The notes below the pieces were generated by a model. That model was given only the letters and a program-made list of their open reading frames with translations. It did no database searches and was not told the origin of the DNA. Of a stretch of 64,000 nt of DNA, positions 53,328-61,241 are shown piece after piece. The stretch covers positions 310,001-374,000 of the forward strand of contig CP036279.1 in the NCBI GenBank assembly GCA_007748055.1, read 5' to 3'. The DNA is from Kolteria novifilia. GTDB taxonomy: Bacteria; Planctomycetota; Planctomycetia; Kolteriales; Kolteriaceae. Position 1 is the stretch's first letter. Each line of letters opens with the position of its first letter. Both the position numbers and the translations under genes were made by a program.

Positions 53328-53343
53328 TTTCCCGAACGGGAAA
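53328..53343. promoter_or_regulatory. Palindromic operator upstream of the AbiEi-like gene
   Basis: tttcccgaacgggaaa is an inverted repeat with perfect 7-bp arms. Single half-sites (cgggaaa at 53275, tttccc near 53310) lie between it and the gene start at 53248. Read toward the gene, a tatgct box follows 12 bases after the palindrome (complement of agcata near 53316), so the operator overlaps the -35 region. This suits the autorepression known for AbiEi proteins. Confidence 0.55.
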
Positions 53344-53399
53344 TGATTGTCGAATAGGAAACTGTCCTGTGGAGGGAAACCCTAGTCGGCGTTAGTGCA

Positions 53400-53711
53400 T
53401 CAACTCACGATGACGATACTCGGGCAGGAGCATCGACGTGCCCCGGTGTGCTGATTTTCGCCCGATCGACCACGACAGCGGATGGCCCAATGAAGTCTCG
53501 GAGCCGATGAGGACCAAGCCTGGACAAGTGATCGACGGCTTCGATCTCACGCCTTCACGCCCGGCGAGTCTTCGTTGACTGGTGGTTAATGCGTTGGATC
53601 GGCCGAGGGCCGGCCTGAAGGTGCGAGTCGCCGCCGATCGATGGGGCAACTGCTACAACGTTCCCGCGACCCAAACAGTGAGTGTGAGGTCAGGAGAAGT
53701 GGAGGTCGAAG
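53400..53711 (+). pseudogene. Degraded coding remnant
   Basis: One plus-strand frame reads PNEVSEPMRTKPGQVIDGFD LTPSRPASLR, hits a stop, and continues as NALDRPRAGLKVRVAADRWG then NCYNVPATQTVSVRSGEVEV EVDFIAN before another stop at about 53730. Both parts look like protein, so this is probably a broken gene. I do not recognise it. Confidence 0.35.
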
Positions 53712-54098
53712 TTGACTTCATCGCTAACTAGGAAGGGCCTGTTCCGAGGTTGTGGTCGTCGTCGATCTGAGAAAACTCTCTGGGCGGCGAGCGTCGCCGG
53801 GTGGTTGTCCGATCTCGAAGTTGCACGTGACCCCGAGGATTGGCAAGCAAGTCGTTGGTGTCGGCATCGCAACGACTTCCCCTACCGGCACCACGACGAA
53901 CTCCGCGCCACCGTCAACCCATGCAACAACCTCGCCCACTGCTTCTGCTGCAAGCGAAACCTCAACAACATCGACCTGCTGCTCGAACTCGGCTACGACT
54001 TCCACGCCGCCGTCACCCTCCTCGACCAATGGCTCCGTCGCTATCAGCTCCAAAAATCCCAAAACAAAACTCGTACCCCGCCATTCCCATCCAAGTAG
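53712..54098 (+). pseudogene. Zinc-finger (CHC2-type primase?) fragment
   Basis: The frame ends with a convincing segment: ATVNPCNNLAHCFCCKRNLN NIDLLLELGYDFHAAVTLLD QWLRRYQLQK. The HCFCC motif after a short loop recalls the C-terminal knuckle of CHC2 primase zinc fingers (H-C-F-x-C). The first ~60 residues are shadow-like, and the first zinc knuckle is not recognisable, so the gene is likely truncated. The link to primases is tentative. Confidence 0.35.
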
Positions 54099-54277
54099 GA
54101 CGGCAGCCCACCGGACCAAGTCTCCCAAAGGACCGGCCATGCGCACGCGACGAGCCAACCAATCCCATCGCGCCCTTCCTCCTCCAGAATTCCCAACAAT
54201 TCGGCAACACCGCCTCCAACATCCCAAAATCCCTACAGCCCTAATTCGGCAACGAATGCGACCAGAATTCGAACTGG

Positions 54278-54471
54278 GACACGTGGGCCTTCCAAGTCTT
54301 CGAAGTGAATAACAACATCTTCAAGTGCGCCACGAACGTCCTTGCTCATCGGGAACTCTCCTTGCATGCTCTTGATCCCTCGGTCCCATGCAAGATGTTC
54401 TACTCATCGCTCACTACCGGCGCAACTCTCCCCTGGTTACCCAGGCTCCCGACACTGCGCGCTGGCCCTGT
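54278..54471 (-). mobile_element. ISAs1-family remnant (right end and transposase start)
   Basis: The segment matches the right 200 bp of the complete ISAs1-type element at 61242-62541: the shared stretch includes cgaacgtccttgctcatc at the transposase start, ctctccttgcatgct, ctactcatcgctcac, and the terminal cactgcgcgctggccctg. Similarity is about 80%. Only the first ~45 codons of the transposase remain, with changes. It marks an older insertion of a related element. Confidence 0.75.
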
Positions 54472-54568
54472 TCCGAAACGCCATCTACTTCCACTGCGGC
54501 GGACTCGACCTCTACCCACACAAAACCGAGTAGAGCCACAAATGTGACCAGGACTAAAACGGGTGAAC

Positions 54569-54979
54569 TTAAGGGTTCCGGATCAAATATGGACGTTTGG
54601 AGTCGTCGCTGGCATGCACCAAGATCCAGGCAACCGGATCGTTTCCGAGATCCTTGTCTGTCTGCTCTTTCAATAAAGCGATCAGCTCTCGAATCGCAGA
54701 GTTCCGACAGCACTCCACGAGCTTATCCAAAGGGGAATCTTTCGCTAGTCTTGTGCCAGAAGGATAGTATCCGACGATGTATGCAAGCTGGTCGGCAGTC
54801 TCGTCTACGTCGGCGGAGACGGCACGGATTCGAGCGTGTTCAAAGATACTATAACTGTCATACGCCGCCAGCAGTTGCATTTGCTGCCAAAAACGCTCTG
54901 AAGTCATCCAGCAGGAGTATACGAGAAGCGAGACTACAACAATACCAACAAGGGCGATACTTCTCTTCGACACAACCAT
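54569..54979 (-). CDS. Hypothetical membrane-anchored protein, 136 aa
   Basis: ATG with gaggtta upstream. One N-terminal membrane helix (SIALVGIVVVSLLVYSCW, about 7-24), then a soluble helical domain (QQMQLLAAYDSYSIFEHARI, RELIALLKEQTDKDLGNDPV, ending AWILVHASDD). The base composition is near 50% GC, well below the rest of the window, which suggests acquisition. I do not recognise the family. It lies next to a truncated toxin cassette and could be an immunity or accessory gene. Confidence 0.65.
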   Translation of the reverse strand: MVVSKRSIALVGIVVVSLLVYSCWMTSERFWQQMQLLAAYDSYSIFEHARIRAVSADVDETADQLAYIVGYYPSGTRLAKDSPLDKLVECCRNSAIRELIALLKEQTDKDLGNDPVAWILVHASDDSKRPYLIRNP

Positions 54980-55055
54980 TCGCTAACCTCTACGCGACTA
55001 CTTTGAGTTGTTTTCTATGCACATCGCGACTAGAGCCTGTCTTGTACTTTCGAAG

Positions 55056-55078
55056 CTAGGCTTTGTCTCAAAACTGAT
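55056..55078 (+). repeat. Single family-A-type end at CTAG
   Basis: CTAG (55056-55059) followed by gctttgtctcaaaactgat. This matches the family-A terminal repeat gcttcgtctcaaaagttga at 15 of 19 positions. No second end is found within 200 bp, so the element is truncated, or this is one end of a larger, lost relative. It replaces the 3' part of the small ORF at 55068-55127. Confidence 0.5.
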
Positions 55079-55127
55079 ATTGTGGTTCGGTCCACAGGTA
55101 TTGCTGGATGAACGCCCATTTGATCAT
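55068..55127 (-). pseudogene. Truncated ORF after the toxin fragment (possible immunity gene start)
   Basis: An ATG at 55127 with gggaggg at good distance upstream opens MIKWAFIQQYLWTEPQYQF, then meets TGA inside the family-A end. It begins 36 bp after the toxin stop. A well-formed start plus rapid termination in a repeat end indicates that the repeat cut a downstream gene, which in polymorphic toxin loci is usually the immunity gene. Confidence 0.4.
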
Positions 55128-55162
55128 GCCGCCCTCCCGCCCGAAGCGCGTAGTGTGTTTTC

Positions 55163-55513
55163 CTAGGGAAGCTTATCAACCCTTGGCTGCGTTCCCGGGT
55201 CAAATCGGAAACGGTAGTCTTGTTGGGACGCTTCCCGTGCGTAGCGCCATACTGAGAGTAGTGACGATTCCGGATGAAGGCTACCGGCCCCTCCTCCGAT
55301 TTGTCGAAGTTCGGCCATGATATCATTGAACTGCGGGTGAAAAGGATCGACGATAAAGTCAATATCACTACGGGAATCGGGTCCCTTGTCAGGTGGCAAC
55401 TCCCAGTTGTTGATATTGCGTCCTTCTCCCCGTGCCCGGCTTCCTCCAACATCGATGCTCACTTCGTACTTGTCAACGATCGCCTGGATTTCCAGTACCT
55501 CCTGCCTTGTCAA
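55163..55513 (-). pseudogene. Nucleotidyltransferase-like toxin tip (polymorphic toxin C-terminus)
   Basis: The frame carries IQAIVDKYEVSIDVGGSRAR G followed by DSRSDIDFIVDPFHPQFNDI, giving the G-S-R...D-x-D motif of the nucleotidyltransferase (MNT-like) fold, and ends RFRFDPGTQPRVDKLP. These domains are found at the C-terminal tips of RHS-type and other polymorphic toxins. The frame is open upstream through a TTG to about 55577, then meets a stop close to the IS66 end at 55597, so the delivery part of the gene has been lost. Family assignment is from memory of such domains. Confidence 0.55.
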
Positions 55514-55674
55514 TGTTTGGGCCCGACGAGAGGAGGCGGCTTGTGTTTTACTGGCGGGGTGTCTGTCTCCGGGTCACGGTCATTTGTCGTTGAATCGTGA
55601 GCGTTGCAACGGTGGCGTCTTTTGGTTTGCGGTAGGCTTGGGGTGTTTGCTCCGGGTTGATCGCGAGGCGGAAG

Positions 55675-56028
55675 ATGCGAGTTCGTTGTGCGGAGAAGGA
55701 AGCGTATTGGCGGAAGGTCGTTCGTCGGCAAGAGGAGAGCGGGCGGGGCGTTCGACGATTCTGCCGGGAAGAGGGGATTTCGGAGGCGTCATTCTACGGT
55801 TGGCGGCGTGAGCTACAGCGACGCGATCGAAAAGAGAAACGGTCGCCTGCGGTCGATGGCGGTGGGACGTGTCCGTCGCCGTTCGTGGCGTTGCGGGTGG
55901 TCCCCGAATCGACGAGCGTGATCGAGATCGTTCATCCCCGAGGCTACATCGTGCGAGCGCCGGCCCAAGTCGACAGCGACGCGTTGCGCAAAGTGCTTGC
56001 GGCCCTCGATAGCGTCGAGGAGGAGTGA
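55675..56028 (+). CDS. tnpA: IS66 accessory protein TnpA
   Basis: 117 residues from the ATG at 55675; an upstream ATG at 55657 is possible. The N-terminal helix-turn-helix (RRQEESGRGVRRFCREEGIS then EASFYGWRRELQRR) is that of IS66 OrfA proteins, needed for transposition. The C-terminal half has strands ending RAPAQVDSDALRKVLAALDS. The TGA stop overlaps the GTG start of tnpB. Confidence 0.88.
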   Translation: MRVRCAEKEAYWRKVVRRQEESGRGVRRFCREEGISEASFYGWRRELQRRDRKEKRSPAVDGGGTCPSPFVALRVVPESTSVIEIVHPRGYIVRAPAQVDSDALRKVLAALDSVEEE

Positions 56029-56423
56029 GCATGTGGTCGGTCCCTCATCAGGTGCGGATATTCCTGGCTCGGGAACCGGTCGACATGCGTAAGAGCTTTC
56101 ACGGACTCATCGCCTTGGCGGAGTCGGTGCTCGAGCAAGATCCTCTCTCGGGCCATTTGTTCGTCTTCATCAATCGCCGCCGGGATCGCCTCAAGGTGCT
56201 CTATTGGGGCGGCGTCGGCTATTGCATTTGGTATCAGCAGTTGGAGGAAGGGAGCTATCAGCTTCCCGACGTCCAGGCGGCCGACGATGAGGCCGGCCTC
56301 GAGATCACTGCCGGACAATTGTCACTCATTCTCGAGGGCATCGACCTTTCCTCGGTTCGTCATCGCAAGCGCTTTCAAGTCTCCGATCAGCACCGTGACA
56401 CGCCGTCGTCCCGTCGTTCGTGA
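56025..56423 (+). CDS. tnpB: IS66 accessory protein TnpB
   Basis: 132 residues from GTG (gtgagcatg overlap with the tnpA stop); an ATG two codons inside would also fit. IS66 Orf2 segments are VRIFLAREPVDMRKSFHGLI, LFVFINRRRDRLKVLYWGGV and GYCIWYQQLEEGSYQLP. The protein is required with TnpA and TnpC for IS66 transposition; its biochemical role is unknown. The C-terminus ends with a Ser/Arg tail. Confidence 0.92.
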   Translation: MSMWSVPHQVRIFLAREPVDMRKSFHGLIALAESVLEQDPLSGHLFVFINRRRDRLKVLYWGGVGYCIWYQQLEEGSYQLPDVQAADDEAGLEITAGQLSLILEGIDLSSVRHRKRFQVSDQHRDTPSSRRS

Positions 56424-56778
56424 CTTCCCTTCACTCTTTCCCGAATGATGCTCGCCGCTCCGCGGAGCCAGGACGCGCCGCTGCTCCTTCGAGACGCCAG
56501 TTCCCCGTCGCGGCGGCGAGAGCCTGGAAGCCATGGGACGGCACGCGACCAAAACCGAGTCTTGTCTTCGGTTGTCCTCGGACCCAGGGTTCTTCGCTTG
56601 CCAATCTCGTTGGACGATCGACCCTGGCGTTCTCTTCGCGAGCGACAACGATGTCATGGTGATGGCAGCGACGAGGAGGACTCGCAGGTTTTCTCGTCAT
56701 TCCGACGAAATTGCTGAAACTGCTCTGGCGCCTCCGACGCCGACGTGCTAGGGTGTCCCCGCGACAACTGAGATCGGC
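56424..56778. other. 355-bp tnpB-tnpC spacer inside IS66
   Basis: No convincing gene. IS66 elements usually have a short gap between tnpB and tnpC, so this spacer is long. It contains ggatcgaccctggcg-type sequence and ends with a gtgctagggtgtccccgc segment before the tnpC start. It could be a fossil insertion or a decayed passenger. CTAG occurs once (56748-56751). Confidence 0.4.
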
Positions 56779-58509
56779 TTGATGGACGCCTTCGACGTGA
56801 ACCTCCCCCGCGACATCGACGCCTGCCACGAGTTGATCCTCGAACTCGATCGGGAGCGCCGACGGCAAGCCGCCGTCATCGCCCAGCAGCAAGAGACCAT
56901 CGCCCAGCAGCAAGAGACCATCGCCCAACAACAAGCAATCATCGCCCAGCAGCAGGAGACGATCGATCGCTTGCAGAGCGACGTCGACTTGCTCAAGCGG
57001 ACCTTGTACGGCCGGCGGCGGGAACGCTTCGTCGACGATGCCCAGCAGGGGCTCCTGTTCGACTCGACAATCGTCGAGGCGGACGACGATTCAGGTTCCG
57101 GCGACGACGAAGAGAGCGATGACGACGAACCGTCACCAGAACGCCGCACGAGCAAGGGACGCGGCCGGCGTCTCTTCCCCGAGTTGCTGCCGCGCAAGAC
57201 GGTCCGTCACGAACTCGACGAGCAAGAGATTCCCGAGGAGCTGAGGAACGACCCGACCGCCCGGCGGTTCTTCAAGAAGACCAGCGAGCAACTGGAGTTC
57301 ACGCCCGCTTCGATCCATGTGATCGAACATTACCAAGAGGTGATCGTTCGCGACGAAGCATCGGGCGAGACGACGATCGCCACGGCGAAGAAACCGCCGC
57401 AGTTGATCGACGCTTACACCGGTCCCGGCTTCTGGGCTCATCTGACCGCCAGTCGCTTCGCCGACCATCTGCCCTGCTACCGACAAGAGGACATCCTCGC
57501 TCGCCACGGCTGCCGCATCGGCCGCGGCACCCAACAGCGTTGGCTCTTCGCCCTGGCCTTGGCGGTCGCGCCGTTGGTCGAACTGATGCGTCGGCTGGCG
57601 TTGCAGTCCGAGGTGCTGGGCTGCGATGAAACGCCGGTCAAGATGTTGGCGGGCGAGCCGCCTGGCTGCACCAAGACCTATCTCTGGAGCACCGTCGGCG
57701 ACAATGCCCATCCCTACGACTGCTTCCACTTCACGCCCGACCGCAGCCGCGATGGACCGGAACAGTTCCTCGCCGGTTTCCAGGGTTACTTGCAGTCGGA
57801 CGCCTACACCTGCTACGAGCGAATCGCCGCGGCGGACGACCGGATCGTCCCCGTCGGCTGCTGGGCTCATGCGCGCCGTAAGTTCGAGGAGATCCACTTC
57901 AGCGCGCCGAGCGTGCGGACGCACACCGCCCTCGGCTACTTCCAGCGGCTCTACGACATCGAAGATCGCGCCCGTGACAGTAGTGTGTCACAACGCGGCG
58001 CCCTGCGGCAACGCGACGCCAAGCCGATCGTGACCGAGTTCCATCAGTGGCTGCTCGAGCAGCACGAGCGGGAGCTTCCGAAATCGAAGCTGCGCGCCGC
58101 CATCGCTTACATGACCAACCGGTGGCAGTCCTTCGCGTGCTATCTCGACCATGGGGCGATTCCCATCGACAACAACCGCACCGAAGCGGCGCTGAAGTAC
58201 GCCGTCCTCGGCCGCAAGGCGTGGCTCTTCTTCGGCAACAGCCAAGGAGGCGAGACCCCCGCCACCTTCTTCACGCTGACCAAGAGTTGCAACCGCCATC
58301 ACGTCGATCCATTCGCCTACCTCCGCGATGTCTACACCCGCCTGCCGACCACTCCGGCTTCGGATCTCCCTTCGTTGCTACCCGACCGTTGGATCGACGA
58401 GCACCCCCAGCATCGTCTCCAAGAGCGCGCCGACGAAGCTCGCCAACGAGCCGACCGCAAACGCGCCCGCCGAGCCCAACGCCGCGCCCCTGCCGCCACT
58501 CCTCGTTGA
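56779..58509 (+). CDS. tnpC: IS66 transposase TnpC
   Basis: 576 residues. An N-terminal coiled coil has four copies of a 7-residue unit (IAQQQET, about 34-60), encoded by a 21-bp tandem repeat. A zinc-ribbon-like region and the DDE catalytic core follow: Asp in EVLGCDETPVKML, Asp in QGYLQSDAYTCYERI, Glu in NNRTEAALKYAVLGRKAWLF. The C-terminus is Arg/Ala-rich. It appears intact and probably encodes an active enzyme. Confidence 0.95.
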   Translation: MMDAFDVNLPRDIDACHELILELDRERRRQAAVIAQQQETIAQQQETIAQQQAIIAQQQETIDRLQSDVDLLKRTLYGRRRERFVDDAQQGLLFDSTIVEADDDSGSGDDEESDDDEPSPERRTSKGRGRRLFPELLPRKTVRHELDEQEIPEELRNDPTARRFFKKTSEQLEFTPASIHVIEHYQEVIVRDEASGETTIATAKKPPQLIDAYTGPGFWAHLTASRFADHLPCYRQEDILARHGCRIGRGTQQRWLFALALAVAPLVELMRRLALQSEVLGCDETPVKMLAGEPPGCTKTYLWSTVGDNAHPYDCFHFTPDRSRDGPEQFLAGFQGYLQSDAYTCYERIAAADDRIVPVGCWAHARRKFEEIHFSAPSVRTHTALGYFQRLYDIEDRARDSSVSQRGALRQRDAKPIVTEFHQWLLEQHERELPKSKLRAAIAYMTNRWQSFACYLDHGAIPIDNNRTEAALKYAVLGRKAWLFFGNSQGGETPATFFTLTKSCNRHHVDPFAYLRDVYTRLPTTPASDLPSLLPDRWIDEHPQHRLQERADEARQRADRKRARRAQRRAPAATPR

Positions 58510-58575
58510 TCGGTGACCGGTTCCCCGTCGTCATCGGCTCCTGCTTCTCCCACACGCCACCGTTGCAACGCTCAC

Positions 58576-59399
58576 GCTGGCGGAGCCTCCGGATCGGGTT
58601 GGCCGAGTGGGGCAAAGGGTTGAGTAGCTCGCTCAGTGGTGGGAAGTTACTCCCGATGAGGTCCGATGGGAGATGAAGCGAGCGCGTCGAGAGGTCATCG
58701 TCGCCCCGTCGCCATTCCCCAAAACGCCATGACGATGCTCCGGGAGGGGGACGTCCGTGACCCCGGCGAAGGGACGACGTTTTCGTGTGGTCCGGATGGT
58801 TCCACGGAGAGACAGACGTTCGCCCCAGATCGGTTGTCAGCAGCCGACGACGACGCTCCGTCACCGCCGTGACGAAATAGGCTCCGCCGCTACCAGCACC
58901 AGCAATCCCAAAAGAGAAATCCTACTCCACGCGTAAGTCGACCTTCCGTCAACCAGTCACCACCATCCCGAGAGCCACGCTCCTCCAAAACCTCAAGCAA
59001 CTCGGCACACCCGTCTACAGAAGCCACAAATCCCAGTAGCCGCAACTCGGCATCGAACGCGACCAGAATCAAAACGGGGACATTCTGGTCTTCCCTAAAA
59101 AGCAGTACCTGCCAGAATCGACTGCGCGGTGAATTGTGGCCGGAAAAGGGAGTTAGCAGCCCGGGGGGGGGAGCCGATGTGTCTGAATCAAGTCGTTGTC
59201 CTACTGCCTCAAAACAAATCGTCGGAAATGACTGTTGGACCTGAACATCTCAGCTCTACAGCGGCGTCGACTGTAGAGCAATAGATGCATGGCAGTGAGA
59301 TCGTGTTCTCTCAATGTAAATCCGCCAGGACTCAGGGAACCATGCTTGACTGGAGAGATCTCGAGCCGCAGCACTGAGAATTCCAACGGGAGGGACCAC
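58576..59399. other. Gene-free region with repeated GCGACCAGAAT motif
   Basis: Open frames here are shadow-like. A motif gcgaccagaatcaaaacggg (59058-59077) recurs as gcgaccagaattcgaactgg at 54258 and as gtgaccaggactaaaacggg at 54543. The text before each copy is Pro/Ser/His-rich in any frame, so these look like decayed copies of one repeat. The last 60 bp contain the ribosome site of the next gene. Confidence 0.4.
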
Positions 59400-60860
59400 A
59401 TGAGCATGAATGGGCATGACGGCACCGTCGATTGTGCAAGTGATCTGATTTGTGACAAGAGGAGAACGCATGGACGTTGGCGTGGATTCGCCTTCTGTCC
59501 GATGGCCTTGGTGGCGATAGGAATTGGCAGTTGGGTTGGGAGCCATGCGACTGCCGATAGGGAACTTCAAGCCGAAATCACGAAGATTCGCAAACATGGT
59601 GAACCAGTGCACTTCTGGGAGTTGAAACCGTCGCCGAGACCTCCGGAACAAGACGCGTTGCCACACGTTGAGACCGCAATCCAGAAGATGGCACCGCTGT
59701 CGGCGGAGTTTGAACATGCTATTACACTGCCGTTGACGCGAGAGAAGTTCACCGTGCTTCAGAGAGATCTTGAGGCAAACCGAGAAGCACTTGACGCAAT
59801 TTCGCGAGCCGTCGCAAAGCCCCCACTCCGCTTCGACTACGACTACGACGACGACATGGTGTGGGAGATTGATTCTGGCATCGCCACTAGAATGGAGTAC
59901 TTCTCAGAACTGCTTCACGCCAAAGTGCTGACTTCGCTGTACGTCCGGGACAGGGACATCGCCATCCAATACGTAGAGAAGGGGCTGGCACTTTCCGAGT
60001 TCCTTCGAGAGGACACATTCTGGTTGCATCATGTACTACGCTACCAGCACGGAGCCCGCGCCCTCATGTCATTAGCGATTGTGCTCGCGGAACATAACCT
60101 CACCAAAGCCGAGTTCAAACGCATCGATGCAGCACTAAGAACCGCCATTCATTCAATCAATCCCAGAAAGATGATAGCTAATGGACGAGCAATCACCCTA
60201 ACCCAAATGGAACACCTCTCGATGGGTCGTCTCTACTCTCTTGGGGTCGTCTACGAGAGTTCCAACATGTACGTAGTGCCCACGACAATATCTGACTGGT
60301 TCGCATCCACGCGTGACTGCTACGAAGGATCACACATTCTTTCGCCATTCTGTCGTCACATGCTCCTTCAATCTCAGGTGACTTCCTTGAGGGCATTCGG
60401 AGAACTCGTCAAAATTATCGACATCCCAGGGCCGCGTGGAAATGAGTTAATAGAGGAATGGACGTTGCGACACGAATCAGCGTGTGCGAAGCTGGGAGTG
60501 ACAAAGGAATTCATTCTCTGGTTCATTCCCCGTGGAACGATAATCCGTGACGCCATACTTTGGTATCGCCAGCAGCTTGTTCTGGCTCGAATCGGGTTGC
60601 GAGTCGATCGCTACCATGCGGACAATGGTGTGCTGCCAGCGACACTATATGAGGTTACTGACGTAGATCTTCGATCCATTCCGAAGTGTCTGTTCTCCGG
60701 TAAGCAGCTAATCTATGAAGTCGACGCAGCTGGAACTGGCTTTTGCATCAGGACTCTTGGCGCGAATTCCATTGATGATTACGGAGACGATGCGAAGGAT
60801 CCAACAGAAGGGAGCTTTCGCGTGAACACCCGGCAACTGCCGCGACCACGTATGCGATAG
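59400..60860 (+). CDS. Hypothetical planctomycete protein, 486 aa, one membrane helix
   Basis: From the ATG at 59400 (gggaggg upstream) the protein has an N-terminal hydrophobic helix (FCPMALVAIGIGSWVGSHAT) after ~30 residues, then a helical domain and a C-terminal region with RIGLRVDRYHADNGVLPATL followed by KCLFSGKQLIYEVDAAGTGF and IDDYGDDAKDP. This end is the recurring pattern R-Y-x-x-x-x-G-x-L-P-x-x-L...G-x-x-x-x-Y of secreted or anchored planctomycete proteins of unknown function. Its GC content is lower than the window average, which suits a mobile location. Confidence 0.72.
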   Translation: MSMNGHDGTVDCASDLICDKRRTHGRWRGFAFCPMALVAIGIGSWVGSHATADRELQAEITKIRKHGEPVHFWELKPSPRPPEQDALPHVETAIQKMAPLSAEFEHAITLPLTREKFTVLQRDLEANREALDAISRAVAKPPLRFDYDYDDDMVWEIDSGIATRMEYFSELLHAKVLTSLYVRDRDIAIQYVEKGLALSEFLREDTFWLHHVLRYQHGARALMSLAIVLAEHNLTKAEFKRIDAALRTAIHSINPRKMIANGRAITLTQMEHLSMGRLYSLGVVYESSNMYVVPTTISDWFASTRDCYEGSHILSPFCRHMLLQSQVTSLRAFGELVKIIDIPGPRGNELIEEWTLRHESACAKLGVTKEFILWFIPRGTIIRDAILWYRQQLVLARIGLRVDRYHADNGVLPATLYEVTDVDLRSIPKCLFSGKQLIYEVDAAGTGFCIRTLGANSIDDYGDDAKDPTEGSFRVNTRQLPRPRMR

Positions 60861-60867
60861 CTTATTG

Positions 60868-61241
60868 CCGCCAATCTGAGACAGTCGAGAAAACACGCTG
60901 CGAGGAGTGGACTGGTCACGCTCCTCACATTGGCTCTGCCTGGCATTAAACAGCTCGGTGTCCTGGAATTCGCGTGCTCTCATCAATCTCTTGACGCTTG
61001 GCTCCAGCAGCCATCACTGGATCCCTGGTGGAGGGGACACTGGGGGAAGGCTCACGCCTGGAACCTGATCGCAGTACCCGCTGCCTTGCTGGCTTATCCA
61101 TAGCTGTTCGCGAAGATTGGAGAGTCGGCATTCTACCCTTCTTATCTGTTGATTGTACTGGTCGCATTCCCTTGTTAGGGCTCGCCTCAAACAGTTCATC
61201 TGCGCGGTGTAAGCTCGACACTCAGCCCTATTGGGGTCAAC
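60868..61241 (+). pseudogene. Membrane-protein remnant cut by ISAs1
   Basis: A plus-strand frame gives LALPGIKQLGVLEFACSHQS then LDPWWRGHWGKAHAWNLIAV PAALLAYP, a stop, and then LFAKIGESAFYPSYLLIVLV AFP before another stop. Hydrophobic, Trp-rich composition suggests the N-terminal part of a membrane protein. The ISAs1 element begins at 61242, so this gene was probably cut by it. Not recognised. Confidence 0.35.

Larger units (their letters stand above)
55597..58575 (+). mobile_element. Complete IS66-family element (2,979 bp)
   Basis: Ends are the perfect 22-bp inverted repeats gtgagcgttgcaacggtggc+gt at 55597 and its complement ending at 58575. It carries tnpA, tnpB and tnpC in order on the plus strand. 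The 8 bases outside (gttgaatc / gctggcgg) are not duplicates, so the flanks were rearranged after insertion, or the element moved as part of a larger unit. Transposase genes look intact. Confidence 0.93.

Noticed and set aside
55510-55731. Minus-strand Pro/Thr-rich frame at the IS66 left end
   Set aside because: It spans the terminal repeat of the IS and is antisense to the start of tnpA; composition is low-complexity.
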